Source: Aphanomyces cochlioides
Taxonomy: Eukaryota; Oomycota; Saprolegniomycetes; Saprolegniales; Verrucalvaceae
Assembly (NCBI GenBank): GCA_019828595.1
Contig: JAHQRK010000005.1
Coordinates: 1,736,001-1,800,000 of the forward strand
Reading direction: 5' to 3'
DNA length: 64,000 nucleotides
Shown here piece by piece: positions 12,701-24,137 of this stretch. Made by a program: the position numbers and the translations under genes. Numbering within the stretch: the stretch's first letter is position 1; the number at the start of each line of letters is the position of its first letter. Under the pieces are notes generated by a model that was not told where the DNA came from, did not search any database, and was given only the letters and a program-made list of their open reading frames with translations.

Positions 12701-12823
12701 GCCATCTCGATGCTCAAAAGCATCACCAACAATTACCACATCGACGAGCTCTGCAGCAAAGCTCACCACTCCATGAACGCCGACGAAATTGATCCCCTCG
12801 ATTTGGAGGACGATCAACTCTAA
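9783..12823 (+). pseudogene. LINE ORF1 with two frameshifts (block E)
   Basis: Near full-length but broken twice. The G run at 10035-10042 has eight G instead of seven, giving a stop at about 10067. Near 11745, GACTCTCACTG replaces GACTCAACTG, adding one base and giving a stop at 11754. The remainder is open to the usual EDDQL C-terminus. Both changes are single-base gains. Confidence 0.9.
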
Positions 12824-12901
12824 GGCTTCTATCCCCTGCTTCAATCCATTTCAACCTCCCCTCTCACCCCTCCATTCTACTCATTTTCATCTGTACTCGT
12901 G

Positions 12902-14792
12902 ATGAGTGACAACAACTTCTCCGATGTCCCAACTGAACTCGTGGACTGGGACCCACAAATCATCTCCCTCAACACCAATGGCTTCTCCAACAGTCATCGG
13001 TACATCCTCGACAAACTATCAGGTGTTCACGACGTTTCCTTTATCCAAGAAACCCGTTTCCGCACGCCAAGTCTCCACGACCGTGTTGCGTTCCATTGGC
13101 AACGCATCACAAACCACGAAGGCTCTTTGTTCTTTGAAGAGCCTATTTACCCTGAAGTATCCACGTCGCCAGCCACTGGAGGTCTGGCTACGTTGATACA
13201 TCCTCACTCTCCTTTGAAGAACGCCACTCAAGTCCCTCATAACAGCCCAGTGCTTCGTGGTCGTTATCTACAAGTGCGATGTACTCTGGGTCCACTGACA
13301 GTCGTTCTCCACAATATCTATGCGCCGGCAGCCTTCCAACAACGAGCAAGTTACTTCGAAGAATTGCCACGCGACTTTCCTCCACATGCGCTCCACATTG
13401 TTGGAGGCCGGTGGCTTAGGCCTACACCATGCACTTGCTTTATGGCAACAACACAACCGCTCTGTCATGATCAGATGCATTCAAGCCATCACCACTCCAC
13501 CCCGCAAGTCTGCCATGTCCGCCTGGATTACGCCGGGCTATACTCTCCTCGAGAAGGCTTTTCATCCATGGGGTTCCCCCCGAGATCTCCTCTTGGCAAA
13601 TGGCTCTTCTGCATTCATCAGACAACTGTACAAGAATCCCAATATCACTTCAATGTGGAAAGCCTTATTGAGTAGCTGGTTTGAATCCCGCTGGACTCCG
13701 TACGGCTGTCCAAATCACATCTCATCTTTGGATGTTCCCCTTTGGCACAACTCGTATCTGCCTGGACTCGAAGACCTATACGATCAGTGCTCTACATCGA
13801 CGCAAGACCAAGCCAATGTATTGGCGTCGCTTCACATCACGAAGTTGTCGCATTTGTTGACTCCGTGTCAGCGAGTTTGGCCAGCTTCGATCTTGTTCGA
13901 CAAAATCAACCGTGCCTGCCGCCAAGCCAATTTTGTCCCTCCAACGAAACAATGGATCTCAATCTTGGTGACCAAGTTATCACGATTGTTTGAGATTGTT
14001 TCTGAAGAGGATGCTCCCGTGTTCCACTTGCCGACGCCAAGCTCTGAATGGATGGAATGGCACTGGATGATTCACCCTGACTCGAGTCCGATCTTGTTGG
14101 CGCTTGCGACTTCGAAATCGGCTAAGATCAGAGCTTCTCCAGCTGTCAGCTCGTCCATCCTTCCTACCAAGCATCTCAACCTGCCATCCAACTTTTACGA
14201 AGACCCCAAGCGCCTTACCCAACTTGCCGCCTTCCTCCAACCCGACCACATTCTCCCTCGATATGGAGAGTTCATTTTCAAGACCCTTCTCCGCGCCAAC
14301 GCCATGCAATATCTGTTTCAGTACCAAGACCCCAAGCCGACGTGTGTCTTCTGTCGTGTCAATGAGACGTACGAGCATTTCCTGTTCTCTTGTGGATATG
14401 GTCAATCTGTTTGGTATTTCTTCAAGACAATCCAGCGACTGCTCGAGTGTTCCTTTCCGTCCACGTGTCTGGAAATGTTCTACGAGACGCCCAAGCCGTC
14501 CGATGGATACTACATCCGTGGCTATCTGAAGATCTGGCCGATTGTCCGAGCCTGCGTGTATTATCAAATATGGCTCCAACGTGCCGATCGCACCTTTCGA
14601 CCCGACCTCACAGCGAAGAGTCCGATGGAAGTTGCCATTCATGCTGCCTCTTTGATCAAGCTACATCTACAACAGCTCCTGCTTGATCTCCCTCTCAAGA
14701 AGGGATACACCAAGGTATTCAATGTGCTCAAGCATCTATCTTCGGACCACTGGTTACGTCAACACATCATTCCTGACAGCGTCGTTTCATGA
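12902..14792 (+). pseudogene. LINE ORF2 with internal deletion (block E)
   Basis: The endonuclease is intact to HIVGG (residue about 168), then the sequence jumps at 13407/13408 to SGGLGLHH near residue 891, removing the rest of the endonuclease and the entire reverse transcriptase catalytic core. The loss is 2165 bp, not a multiple of three, so the downstream part with the zinc knuckle is out of frame. The start reads MSDNN instead of MIDNN. Confidence 0.9.
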
Positions 14793-14940
14793 GTGAGCTA
14801 ACGGCTCACTCACTTCATCTCCTGTTCAATGACCACTTTGCCATATTCTGTTTTCCAAGTTCTATTTATACAGTACGAGGCAAATTAGTAAGTCATTAGG
14901 GCCTTTGCTCAAAAATAAGGTTAATACAACTCATTTAACC

Positions 14941-14953
14941 ACCAACTCTTTGA
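14941..14953. repeat. Target-site duplication, right copy (element E)
   Basis: Second copy of ACCAACTCTTTGA directly after the CC at the 3' end of element E; D and F are therefore one element split by E. Confidence 0.92.
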
Positions 14954-16193
14954 AGACTGTCTTCTTCAAGGGGGTAGGGACAGGGGACATGAAGTGGAAC
15001 TTGGACGAGCGCTCTGCTTTGTACAAGTGAAGTTGGAACGCCTGGTCTTGACGAAACTGCTTGTCTCGATCTTGCAGCTCGTGAATTTGCTTTTGAAGGT
15101 CTCGCACTCGATCCACCAGCACTGAATCTTGACGCATGTTGGGGACTTGCAAAAGCAAAGCGATCTCGACAGCTAACTTCTTCAACGGCAGACGTTGTTT
15201 CTCCAATCGTTGAGAATGGAATTCTTTGAGTTGGGAGCGGATATCATTGACCAATATGTCGTAGGCCTTGGAGATATTGTGGAATGTTGGAGACTTGTCC
15301 AAAAATCGATCCAGACATCCATGAACAATCTCGGCCGCTCGTGGTAGACGAAGTAGCCAAGTTGGAGCTTTCCATGATCCAGAGCCATGGCGCAATGTTT
15401 GACGCTTTGTGATGATACGACAAGCCACGTGGTCAGCCTGTGGAACGTGTGGCATGTGCGTCGCCTTCCAATGACGAAGACCCGCCAAGGTGGACGAACA
15501 AAAGATGTAGTCGAGTCGGTTGGTGAGTGTGGGACTTGTGAAGGTTCTTGCCACGGGGTTTTGACGGCGAAACAGATCCACCAGAGACAAACTGTGCATC
15601 CATTGTTCCAGTTGAAGGGTGCCGGCCATGGTGGAGGTACTGGGTCTCAACGAATCCAAATCTTTGTTGAGAGTGCAGTTGAAATCTCCTCCAACAATGT
15701 GGAGCGCATGTGGAGGAAAGTCGCGTGGCAATTCTTCGAAGTAACTTGCTCGTTGTTGGAAGGCTGCCGGCGCATAGATATTGTGGAGAACGACTGTCAG
15801 TGGACCCAGAGTACATCGCACTTGTAGATAACGACCACGAAGCACTGGGTTGTCATGAGGGACTTGAGTGGCGTTCTTCAAAGGAGAGTGAGGATGTATC
15901 AACGTAGCCAGACCTCCAGTGGCTGGCGACGTGGATACTTCAGGGTAAATAGGCTCTTCAAAGAACAAAGAGCCTTCGTGGTTTGTGATGCGTTGCCAAT
16001 GGAACGCAACACGGTCGTGGAGACTTGGCGTGCGGAAACGGGTTTCTTGGATAAAGGAAACGTCGTGAACACTTGATAGTTTGTCGAGGATGTACCGATG
16101 ACTGTTGGAGAAGCCATTGGTGTTGAGGGAGATGATTTGTGGGTCCCAGTCCACGAGTTCAGTTGGGACATCGGAGAAGTTGTTGTCAATCAT
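14941..16193 (-). pseudogene. LINE ORF2 N-terminal part, split by element E (block F)
   Basis: Open from the ATG through the complete endonuclease domain and the Lys/Gln-rich linker to FKELV, where element E interrupts it. It continues in block D. The linker has ALLLQ where most copies have ASLLQ. Confidence 0.88.
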
Positions 16194-16271
16194 CACGAGT
16201 ACAGATGAAAATGAGTAGAATGGAGGGGTCAGAGGGGAGGTTGAAATGGATTGAAGCAGGAGATAGAAGCC

Positions 16272-19200
16272 TTAGAGTTGATCGTCCTCCAAATCGAGGG
16301 GATCAATTTCGTCGGCGTTCATGGAGTGGTGAGCTTTGCTGCAGAGCTCGTCGATGTGGTAATTGTTGGTGATGCTTTTGAGCATCGAGATGGCCGACAA
16401 GACGGGAGCCGGCAAAGTGAACTTCTCGAGATTGTCGCTGAAGTTTTCGATCAAAGCAAACAGCGACCAGTCCGTCAAGCAGTTGGTGTCAGGCAATCTT
16501 GTTGCTTCTTGGTTCAATAGAACAGTCAGTGCCTCCGAGTTTGTGTAGAGGTCTGGGGCCCGATTTGAGAGGAATAAGTCAATCGTAGCAAGTGCAAAGA
16601 GGATGCGCTTGATCTCTGGTATGTCCGTGGTCAATTCTTCCAAGATTTCTGACGGGTGAATCTTGTATTGAGCCATGAAGTTGACGTGATGTTTGTAGTT
16701 GTGAGGCTTGCCTTGAGCTTTTAACAAAGCCATCTTGCGCTCAATAGTCTTGGTTGCAACAAGTGACTGAAACAAACTGAGGTCTTCATCTTGTGCGTAC
16801 ATAGCATGTGCAACGAGCTGAGGATCATCTCGCAAAATGCGTTGACATTCGGTGATACTGCCTTCGACTTTCTTATCTCGAATGATCTTCTTCGCCAATT
16901 CGAGGTGGGCTGCAGCAGACTTGTTAAGTCGTTGTTTCTTCGCTTTGCCTTTGGTCTTTTTCAGGCGTGGCGCACTTGAATCTTCCAATACAATTCGAGG
17001 CACTGCAAAGTCTTCAAACGAGAGTTCCACGTCGTCTTCTTCGAGGATATGAAAACGGTTGGATGTCGGCAGGGGATCCAAACGTGGGGACGAAGGCAAA
17101 GTACGTTTTGGAGCTGGTCCAGACCGGTAGCCCGTTACCAATTGAAGGTCCAGCGAGTTCTTGGGCTGCTCACTTGGTGGAGCAAGAGCGGGCGATTCGT
17201 TGGTAGACATTTCCACATCTTCTTGTTGTTTGTCTTGTCCATTGTTGTTAGGGGGATCGCTGTCACCAGACATATCGACATCAGAGCCATGAGAAGGAGC
17301 TGTTGGCTGTGGTTGTTCATCTTGACCATCTTCAGATGCCTCAGTTGAGTCGGCCTTGCCTTCCGCATTTGTTCCGGGGTCTTGATCATGATCGTCTCCA
17401 TCATGTTCAGGTTCTTTTTCTCCTGACGGAGGAGATTTTGCCGCTGCCTTGGCCGCTTTTGCCTTCGCTTTTTCAGCCTTGGCCTCTGCACGTCGTGAAA
17501 CAATCGACGGAGGCAATGTCTTGTTCAGAGCAGCGATCTTGTGCTGAAACACGACGACAAAAGGCTGACCCGACGGATCCGTAATGGTGATTTCGCGTAG
17601 TGCGTCGCCGGATTTTGGCACCAGCACTGCAGGAGGCGCAGACGACTTGAAAATGACTCTCAAATGCGGCGACTTGATGTTCTGACCAGCAGTAGGGTTG
17701 AATGCTGCTATCACTGACTTGGTCAATGCAGCCATTTTCTTGACAATTGCCTTGGCCATCGAAGGGTGACTGACCTTGTTGAACGTAACGTAGTAGTTGT
17801 TGCCATAACGCGAGTATTTGGGAACCAGGAAGTCTTTGCCACCAAGTCGAAACGTTGTGCCTCCCATTTCCACGCACGTAGACAAGTTGTAACTTGAGAT
17901 CACAATGGTCTGTGGGTTCTTCTTGTGGATCAAAATGTTCGGAAATTTGGAGCCCCATAACGAACCAGGATTTTCCTTGACAAATTGATCGCAGATGACT
18001 TTTTCGGACCAGTCCTTGTAGCCTTCGCCCAACTTGACTGTGAGCTCGTACACTTGGGACTGGGGGGTGAGCAAAATGTTTTCAATGAAGGCGTCCATGT
18101 CACCAGAGTCTTTGTAGAATGCGTCCGCCATGGCCTCGCATCGCGCAATATCGTCATCGGCAATAGCATGAGCACCAGTGTTGCGATGTTTCGCGCCTTT
18201 GGGAGCATTGCCTTGCTTGGAATCTTTCTTGGACGAAGCTGAATCCTTGCCGGGAGTCTTTTGCGTCCATGGATTGGCCTTTTCAGCGTTTTGTTGCTCT
18301 TGATCGCCTTGTATTTTGTCTGCCGCGGTAGGAGGATCAACAGCGCCATTTCCTTGAGCAACGGATTTGTCGACAATGTCTTGATTTGACTGGTCATTGT
18401 CATTGTTTGTCGATTGTTCCTCTTGAATAACTTCTCCAGGAGTATCACACGGCTTCGCTTGGCCGTTAATGTCGCCTGACCCATCAACCTCAGAGTGAAT
18501 TTGAGTATTTCCCTCGTCAGTTAAGGCCTCGGTTTCAGTAGAATCCTTCCCCTCGGCGTCTCCAGAGACCATATCCACGTCCTCTTGAGATTTTTCTTCT
18601 TCCTCTCCCGTTCTAGGAGGCTCAGCACAGGGGGCGACGCGGTTGATGGCTGCTGGCTCAGTCCCATTGGTCACGAGAAAGGCCGGGGCCAGACCCCCAG
18701 TGACAGGGGTAGAAGGGGAATCCATGCCATCCCCGCAGCACGGTGACTGGGGTACACCATTGCTCCGGCGAGAACCCAAATCGGGATACCGCCCCCGCCC
18801 CTCCGAAGAGGCCCCTGGGGGGAAGTAGACAGAACCGCAGGGTGTGCCCATAGGGGGGGCCCTCGTAGCCTCTAGGGCTGGCATGGACCCCGTTTTCTCG
18901 CCGCCTTCACTGGGGATCGACTCCAATTGGAGTCCAGGGAAGCAGCCACCACAGGCACAAGGCCCCAGTGGTTCGCCCTCCTGAGTGAGGGCTTCACTAG
19001 ACAAGTTAACGACAGTGGTCTGGGGGTCAACCACTGACCCACTGAGGTTGAACCCCCTGGAACTCCGGCGAGTGGAGCACCAGGTGAAGCGCTGGGGGAG
19101 CGAGACGCAGATTGGTCTCCAGAGACGCTGTTGGGGTCGAACTCGACCTCCACTTCGGCCCTAGGGTTAGGTGTAGAGACATTACTCACACCACTTCCGC

Positions 19201-19309
19201 CATCCTGATTGGACGACGAAAGTGGGTGAGGTGATACAATACCTGGAATGATGGTGACTCCGTGAGTGTTGGTCTCATGGAGCTCGGAACAGCTGTTGGC
19301 GTTGGACAT
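16272..19309 (-). pseudogene. LINE ORF1, one frameshift near the start (block F)
   Basis: Full-length ORF1 except at 19051-19057, where the usual seven-C run (sense G7) is AACCCCC on the plus strand, a net loss of one base, breaking the frame at about codon 85. Downstream it is open for about 920 codons to EDDQL. It carries SEDGQD and a Pro-to-Leu change before KKTKGKAKK. Confidence 0.9.
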
Positions 19310-19369
19310 TTTGAGCGCGGCGGCACTTGATAACTTCTTGACTTGAGGGGTACGAGGCAAATTCGGAAG

Positions 19370-19842
19370 TTGAGCGCAAGATGGCTTTGTTAAAAGCTCA
19401 AGGCAAGCCTCACAACTACAAACATCACGTCAACTTCATGGCTCAATACAAGATTCACCCGTCAGAAATCTTGGAAGAATTGACCACGGACATACCAGAG
19501 ATCAAGCGCATCCTCTTTGCACTTGCTACGATTGACTTATTCCTCTCAAATCGGGCCCCAGACCTCTACACAAACTCGGAGGCACTGACTGTTCTATTGA
19601 ACCAAGAAGCAACAAGATTGCCTGACACCAACTGCTTGACGGACTGGTCGCTGTTTGCTTTGATCGAAAACTTCAGCGACAATCTCGAGAAGTTCACTTT
19701 GCCGGCTCCCGTCTTGTCGGCCATCTCGATGCTCAAAAGCATCACCAACAATTACCACATCGACGAGCTCTGCAGCAAAGCTCACCACTCCATGAACGCC
19801 GACGAAATTGATCCCCTCGATTTGGAGGACGATCAACTCTAA
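19370..19842 (+). pseudogene. LINE ORF1 C-terminal fragment (block G)
   Basis: The last 157 or so residues of ORF1 (ERKMALLKAQ to EDDQL), open but without the preceding 855 residues. The upstream sequence is the 5' terminus of reverse element F. Confidence 0.85.
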
Positions 19843-19920
19843 GGCTTCTATCTCCTGCTTCAATCCATTTCAACCTCCCCTCTGACCCCTCCATTCTACT
19901 CATTTTCATCTGTACTCGTG

Positions 19921-22900
19921 ATGATTGACAACAACTTCTCCGATGTCCCAACTGAACTCGTGGACTGGGACCCACAAATCATCTCCCTCAACACCAATGG
20001 CTTCTCCAACAGTCATCGGTACATCCTCGACAAACTATCAAGTGTTCACGACGTTTCCTTTATCCAAGAAACCCGTTTCCGCACGCCAAGTCTCCACGAC
20101 CGTGTTGCGTTCCATTGGCAACGCATCACAAACCACGAAGGCTCTTTGTTCTTTGAAGAGCCTATTTACCCTGAAGTATCCACGTCGCCAGCCACTGGAG
20201 GTCTGGCTACGTTGATACATCCTCACTCTCCTTTGAAGAACGCCACTCAAGTCCCTCATGACAACCCAGTGCTTCGTGGTCGTTATCTACAAGTGCGATG
20301 TACTCTGGGTCCACTGACAGTCGTTCTCCACAATATCTATGCGCCGGCAGCCTTCCAACAACGAGCAAGTTACTTCGAAGAATTGCCACGCGACTTTCCT
20401 CCACATGCGCTCCACATTGTTGGAGGAGATTTCAACTGCACTCTCAACAAAGATTTGGATTCGTTGAGACCCAGTACCTCCACCATGGCCGGCACCCTTC
20501 AACTGGAACAATGGATGCACAGTTTGTCTCTGGTGGATCTGTTTCGCCGTCAAAACCCCGTGGCAAGAACCTTCACAAGTCCCACACTCACCAACCGACT
20601 CGACTACATCTTTTGTTCGTCCACCTTGGCGGGTCTTCGTCATTGGAAGGCGACGCACATGCCACACGTTCCACAGGCTGACCACGTGGCTTGTCGTATC
20701 ATCACAAAGCGTCAAACATTGCGCAACAAACGTTGCGCCATGGCTCTGGATCATGGAAAGCTCCAACTTGGCTACTTCGTCTGCCACGAGCGGCCGAGAT
20801 TGTTCATGGATGTCTGGATCGATTTTTGGACAAGTCTCCAACATTCCACAATATCTCCAAGGCCTACGACATACTGGTCAATGATATCCGCTCCCAACTC
20901 AAAGAATTCCATTCTCAACGATTGGAGAAACAACGTCTGCCGTTGAAGAAGTTAGCTGTGGAGATCGCTTCGCTTTTGCAAGTCCCCAACATGCGTCAAG
21001 ATGCAGTGCTGGTGGATCGAGTGCGAGACCTTCAAAAGCAAATTCACGAGCTGCAAGATCGAGACAAGCAGTTTCGTCAAGACCAGGCGTTCCAACTTCA
21101 CTTGTACAAAGCAGAGCGCTCGTCCAAGTTCCACTTCATGTCCCCTGTCCCTACCCCCTTGAAGAAGACAGTCTTCAAAGAGTTGGTGGATGTCAATGGA
21201 AATGTTGTCTCCAATCAACAAGGCATGTCTGACGTCCTGGTCGACTACTACAAGGACTTGTTTGCAGCTCCCGAGGTGCAGCGATCTGGAGACGAAGTGT
21301 CGTCATTTCTGACCCCATTGACTCGACACAACAACTGCCAGAGCAAGCCCAGAAAGAGCTGTCGGCTCCCTTGCGCGCCAACGAGTTCTATCATGCTATT
21401 CGACACAGCAGTTCGAACTCAGCGCCAGGTCCCAACGCTCTGCCATTCGAAGTCCTCAAACTTGCACCTCACAAGTAGTCGTTGGTATTGGAGCTGCTAT
21501 TCACACACCAGCTCCATTCTCACCCTCGCTTGACTCCCATGCAACTTGTCAGTACGCTGGTGTTGCTGCACAAGAAAGGCCCCAAGTCACAGGCCAAGAA
21601 CTATCGGCCCATTAGCCTACTCAACACGGATGTGAAAATCCTGACGAGTATTCTGGCTTATCGACTTCAGCGCCACATTCGACACATCATCCACCCGGAC
21701 CAGCAAGGCTTTATCCGTCGAAGCAATATCCAAACCAATATTGCACGACTGGATGACATGCTGCACCACATCAAACTACACAGTCCGTCCTCGATGGTGG
21801 CACTGCTTGACTTTGAGAAAGCTTTTGATCGCGTGGACCACGCGTACTTGCTCCGCGTCCTCCGTCACTATGGCTTTCCCGAAACCTTTGTTGACATGGT
21901 TCGCGTACTGTACTCGGGCCGCAAGTCTCGCATCTTGGTGAACGGCTTCTTGTCCAAGCCAGTTCACATCTCACGCGGTGTGTTGCAAGGTGATCCACTG
22001 TCGCCACTTCTGTTTGTGATCGCTTTAGAACCGATGTGCCAACTCCTACGGCAACACTCCAACTATGGCATCAAGTGTGGGGATCGCTACCACACTGGGA
22101 GTTACTTTGCCGACGACTCGCAACTCTATGCTGCAAATGAGACGTGCCTCCACCGGCAGCTTGCATTGGTTCAAACCTTTTGCGACAAGTCTGGTTTCCG
22201 ACTCAACGTAGACAAGACCCAAATTCTGACCTACAGCCAGTTGAATGGGAACCTTGCCTCACTACAAGTTACTTCCGACAGTCCCGTGAAGGCTCTTGGT
22301 ATCTTGGTTGCGCCCAATCTTTCTCCATTGGCACGTTTCAATTACGTGTTTGAGAAGTTTGTGGCTCGCTTGTCTTTGTGGCTCTACAAGGCTCGAACCA
22401 TGGCCGGAAAAGTCACTATCCTGCACAGCATATGTCTGCCTGTGTTATGGTACCAACTGGCTTTTGTCCCTGCCGACAAAGACCTGGCCAAAAAGATCGA
22501 CAAGGCCATGCTTCAATTTATGCATGGTGAAGAAATCAACCCATCCTCCTCTGTCCATGGCCTCCGTTTGATCAAAAAGGAGATCCTATTCATGCCGAAG
22601 AAGTCCGGTGGCTTAGGCCTGCACCATGCACTTGCTTTATGGCAACAACACAACCGCTCTGTCATGATCAGATGCATTCAAGCCATCACCACCCCACCCC
22701 GCAAGTCTGCCATGTCCGCCTGGATTACGCCGGGCTATACTCTCCTCGAGAAGGCTTTTCATCCATGGGGTTCCCCCCGAGATCTCCTCTTGGCAAATGG
22801 CTCTTCTGCATTCATCAGACAACTGTACAAGAATCCCAATATCACTCCAATGTGGAAAGCCTTATTGAGTAGCTGGTTTGAATCCCGCTGGACTCCGTAC

Positions 22901-23989
22901 GGCTGTCCAAATCACATCTCATCTTTGGATGTTCCCCTTTGGCACAACTCGTATCTGCCTGGACTCGAAGACCTATACGATCAGTGCTCTACATCGACGC
23001 AAGACCAAGCCAATGTATTGGCTTCGCTTCACATCACGAAGTTGTCGCATTTGTTGACTCCGTGTCAGCGAGTTTGGCCAGCTTCGATCTTGTTCGACAA
23101 AATCAACCGTGCCTGCCGCCAAGCCAATTTTGTCCCTCCAACGAAACAATGGATCTCAATCTTGGTGACCAAGTTATCACGATTGTTTGAGATTGTTTCT
23201 GAAGAGGATGCTCCCGTGTTCCACTTGCCGACGCCAAGCTCTGAATGGATGGAATGGCACTGGATGATTCACCCTGACTCGAGTCCGATCTTGTTGGCGC
23301 TTGCGACTTCGAAATCGGCTAAGATCAGAGCTTCTCCAGCTGCCAGCTCGTCCATTCTTCCTACCAAGCATCTCAACCTGCCATCCAACTTTTACGAAGA
23401 CCCCAAGCGCCTTACCCAACTTGCCGCCTTCCTCCAACCCGACCACATTCTCCCTCGATATGGAGAGTTCATTTTCAAGACCCTTCTCCGCGCCAACGCC
23501 ATGCAATATCTGTTTCAGTACCAAGACCCCAAGCCGACGTGTGTCTTCTGTCGTGTCAATGAGACGTACGAGCATTTCCTGTTCTCTTGTGGATATGGTC
23601 AATCTGTTTGGTATTTCTTCAAGGCGATCCAGCGACTGCTCGAGTGTTCCTTTCCGTCGACTTGTCTGGAAATGTTCTACGAGACGCCCAAGCCGTCCGA
23701 TGGATACTACATCCGTGGCTATCTGAAGATCTGGCCGATTGTCCGAGCCTGCGTGTATTATCAAATATGGCTCCAACGTGCCGATCGCACCTTTCGACCC
23801 GACCTCACAGCGAAGAGTCCGATGGAAGTTGCCATTCATGCTGCCTCTTTGATCAAGCTACATCTACAACAGCTCCTGGTTGATCTCCCTCTCAAGAAGG
23901 GGTACACCAAGGTATTCAATGTGCTCAAGCATCTATCTTCTGACCCCTGGTTACGTCAACACATCATTCCTAACAGCGTCGTTTCATGA
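19921..23989 (+). pseudogene. LINE ORF2 with three lesions (block G)
   Basis: All domains are present, but a 14-nt insertion at 20721-20738 (GCGCAAC-AAAC-GTTGCGC palindrome) shifts the frame after the endonuclease, one base is missing at about 21331 (CAACAAC for CAAGCAAC), and Trp is TAG at 21476-21478. From there 835 codons are open, including motif A LDFEKAFD, FADD and the zinc knuckle. C-terminal variants FKAIQRL and IIPNSVVS are shared with K. Confidence 0.9.
20721..20738. repeat. 18-nt hairpin created by a 14-nt insertion
   Basis: Uninterrupted copies read ATTGCGCCATGG here. G, H and L read ATTGCGC, then AACAAACG, then TTGCGCCATGG. The result is a 7-bp perfect stem with a 4-nt loop and a direct repeat of TTGCGC. 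The mirrored copies are at 25479-25496 and 38107-38124. Confidence 0.85.
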
Positions 23990-24137
23990 GAGAGCTGACG
24001 GCTCACTCACTTCATCTCCTGTTCAATGACCACTTTGCCATATTCTGTTTTCCAAGTTCTATTTATACAGTACGAGGCAAATTAGTAAGTCATTAGGGCC
24101 TTTGCTCAAAAATAAGGTTAATACAACTCATTTAACC

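Larger units (their letters stand above)
9723..14940 (+). mobile_element. Block E: nested LINE with ORF2 deletion
   Basis: Complete 5' and 3' termini, inserted into the ORF2 of reverse element D/F at about residue 417 (KELVD) with a perfect 13-nt target duplication. This is the only insertion in the window with both flanks still matching. It lacks about 2165 bp of ORF2. Confidence 0.95.
14941..19369 (-). mobile_element. Block F: 5' part of the D/F LINE
   Basis: Reverse element with intact 5' terminus at 19369, leader, ORF1, spacer and ORF2 to about residue 418, where E is inserted. The DNA beyond its 5' end is forward ORF1 (block G) cut at TTGAGCGCAAGATGG. The matching second half of that target duplication is not at the 3' end of D/C but at the O/P and R/S joints. 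Confidence 0.9.
19370..24137 (+). mobile_element. Block G: 5'-truncated LINE with 3' end
   Basis: Forward element starting in ORF1 at TIERKM, where reverse element F is inserted, and running to a complete 3' terminus (TTAA to 24135, CC 24136-24137 shared with the target). The 3' flank is reverse ORF2 (block H), cut after GIKCG. The 3' UTR hairpin has the GAGAGAGC variant shared with K. Confidence 0.9.

Noticed and set aside
20721..20738. A site-specific recombination or attachment site at the 18-nt palindrome
   Set aside because: It is absent from the other copies, has no recombinase nearby, and is better explained as a repair scar.
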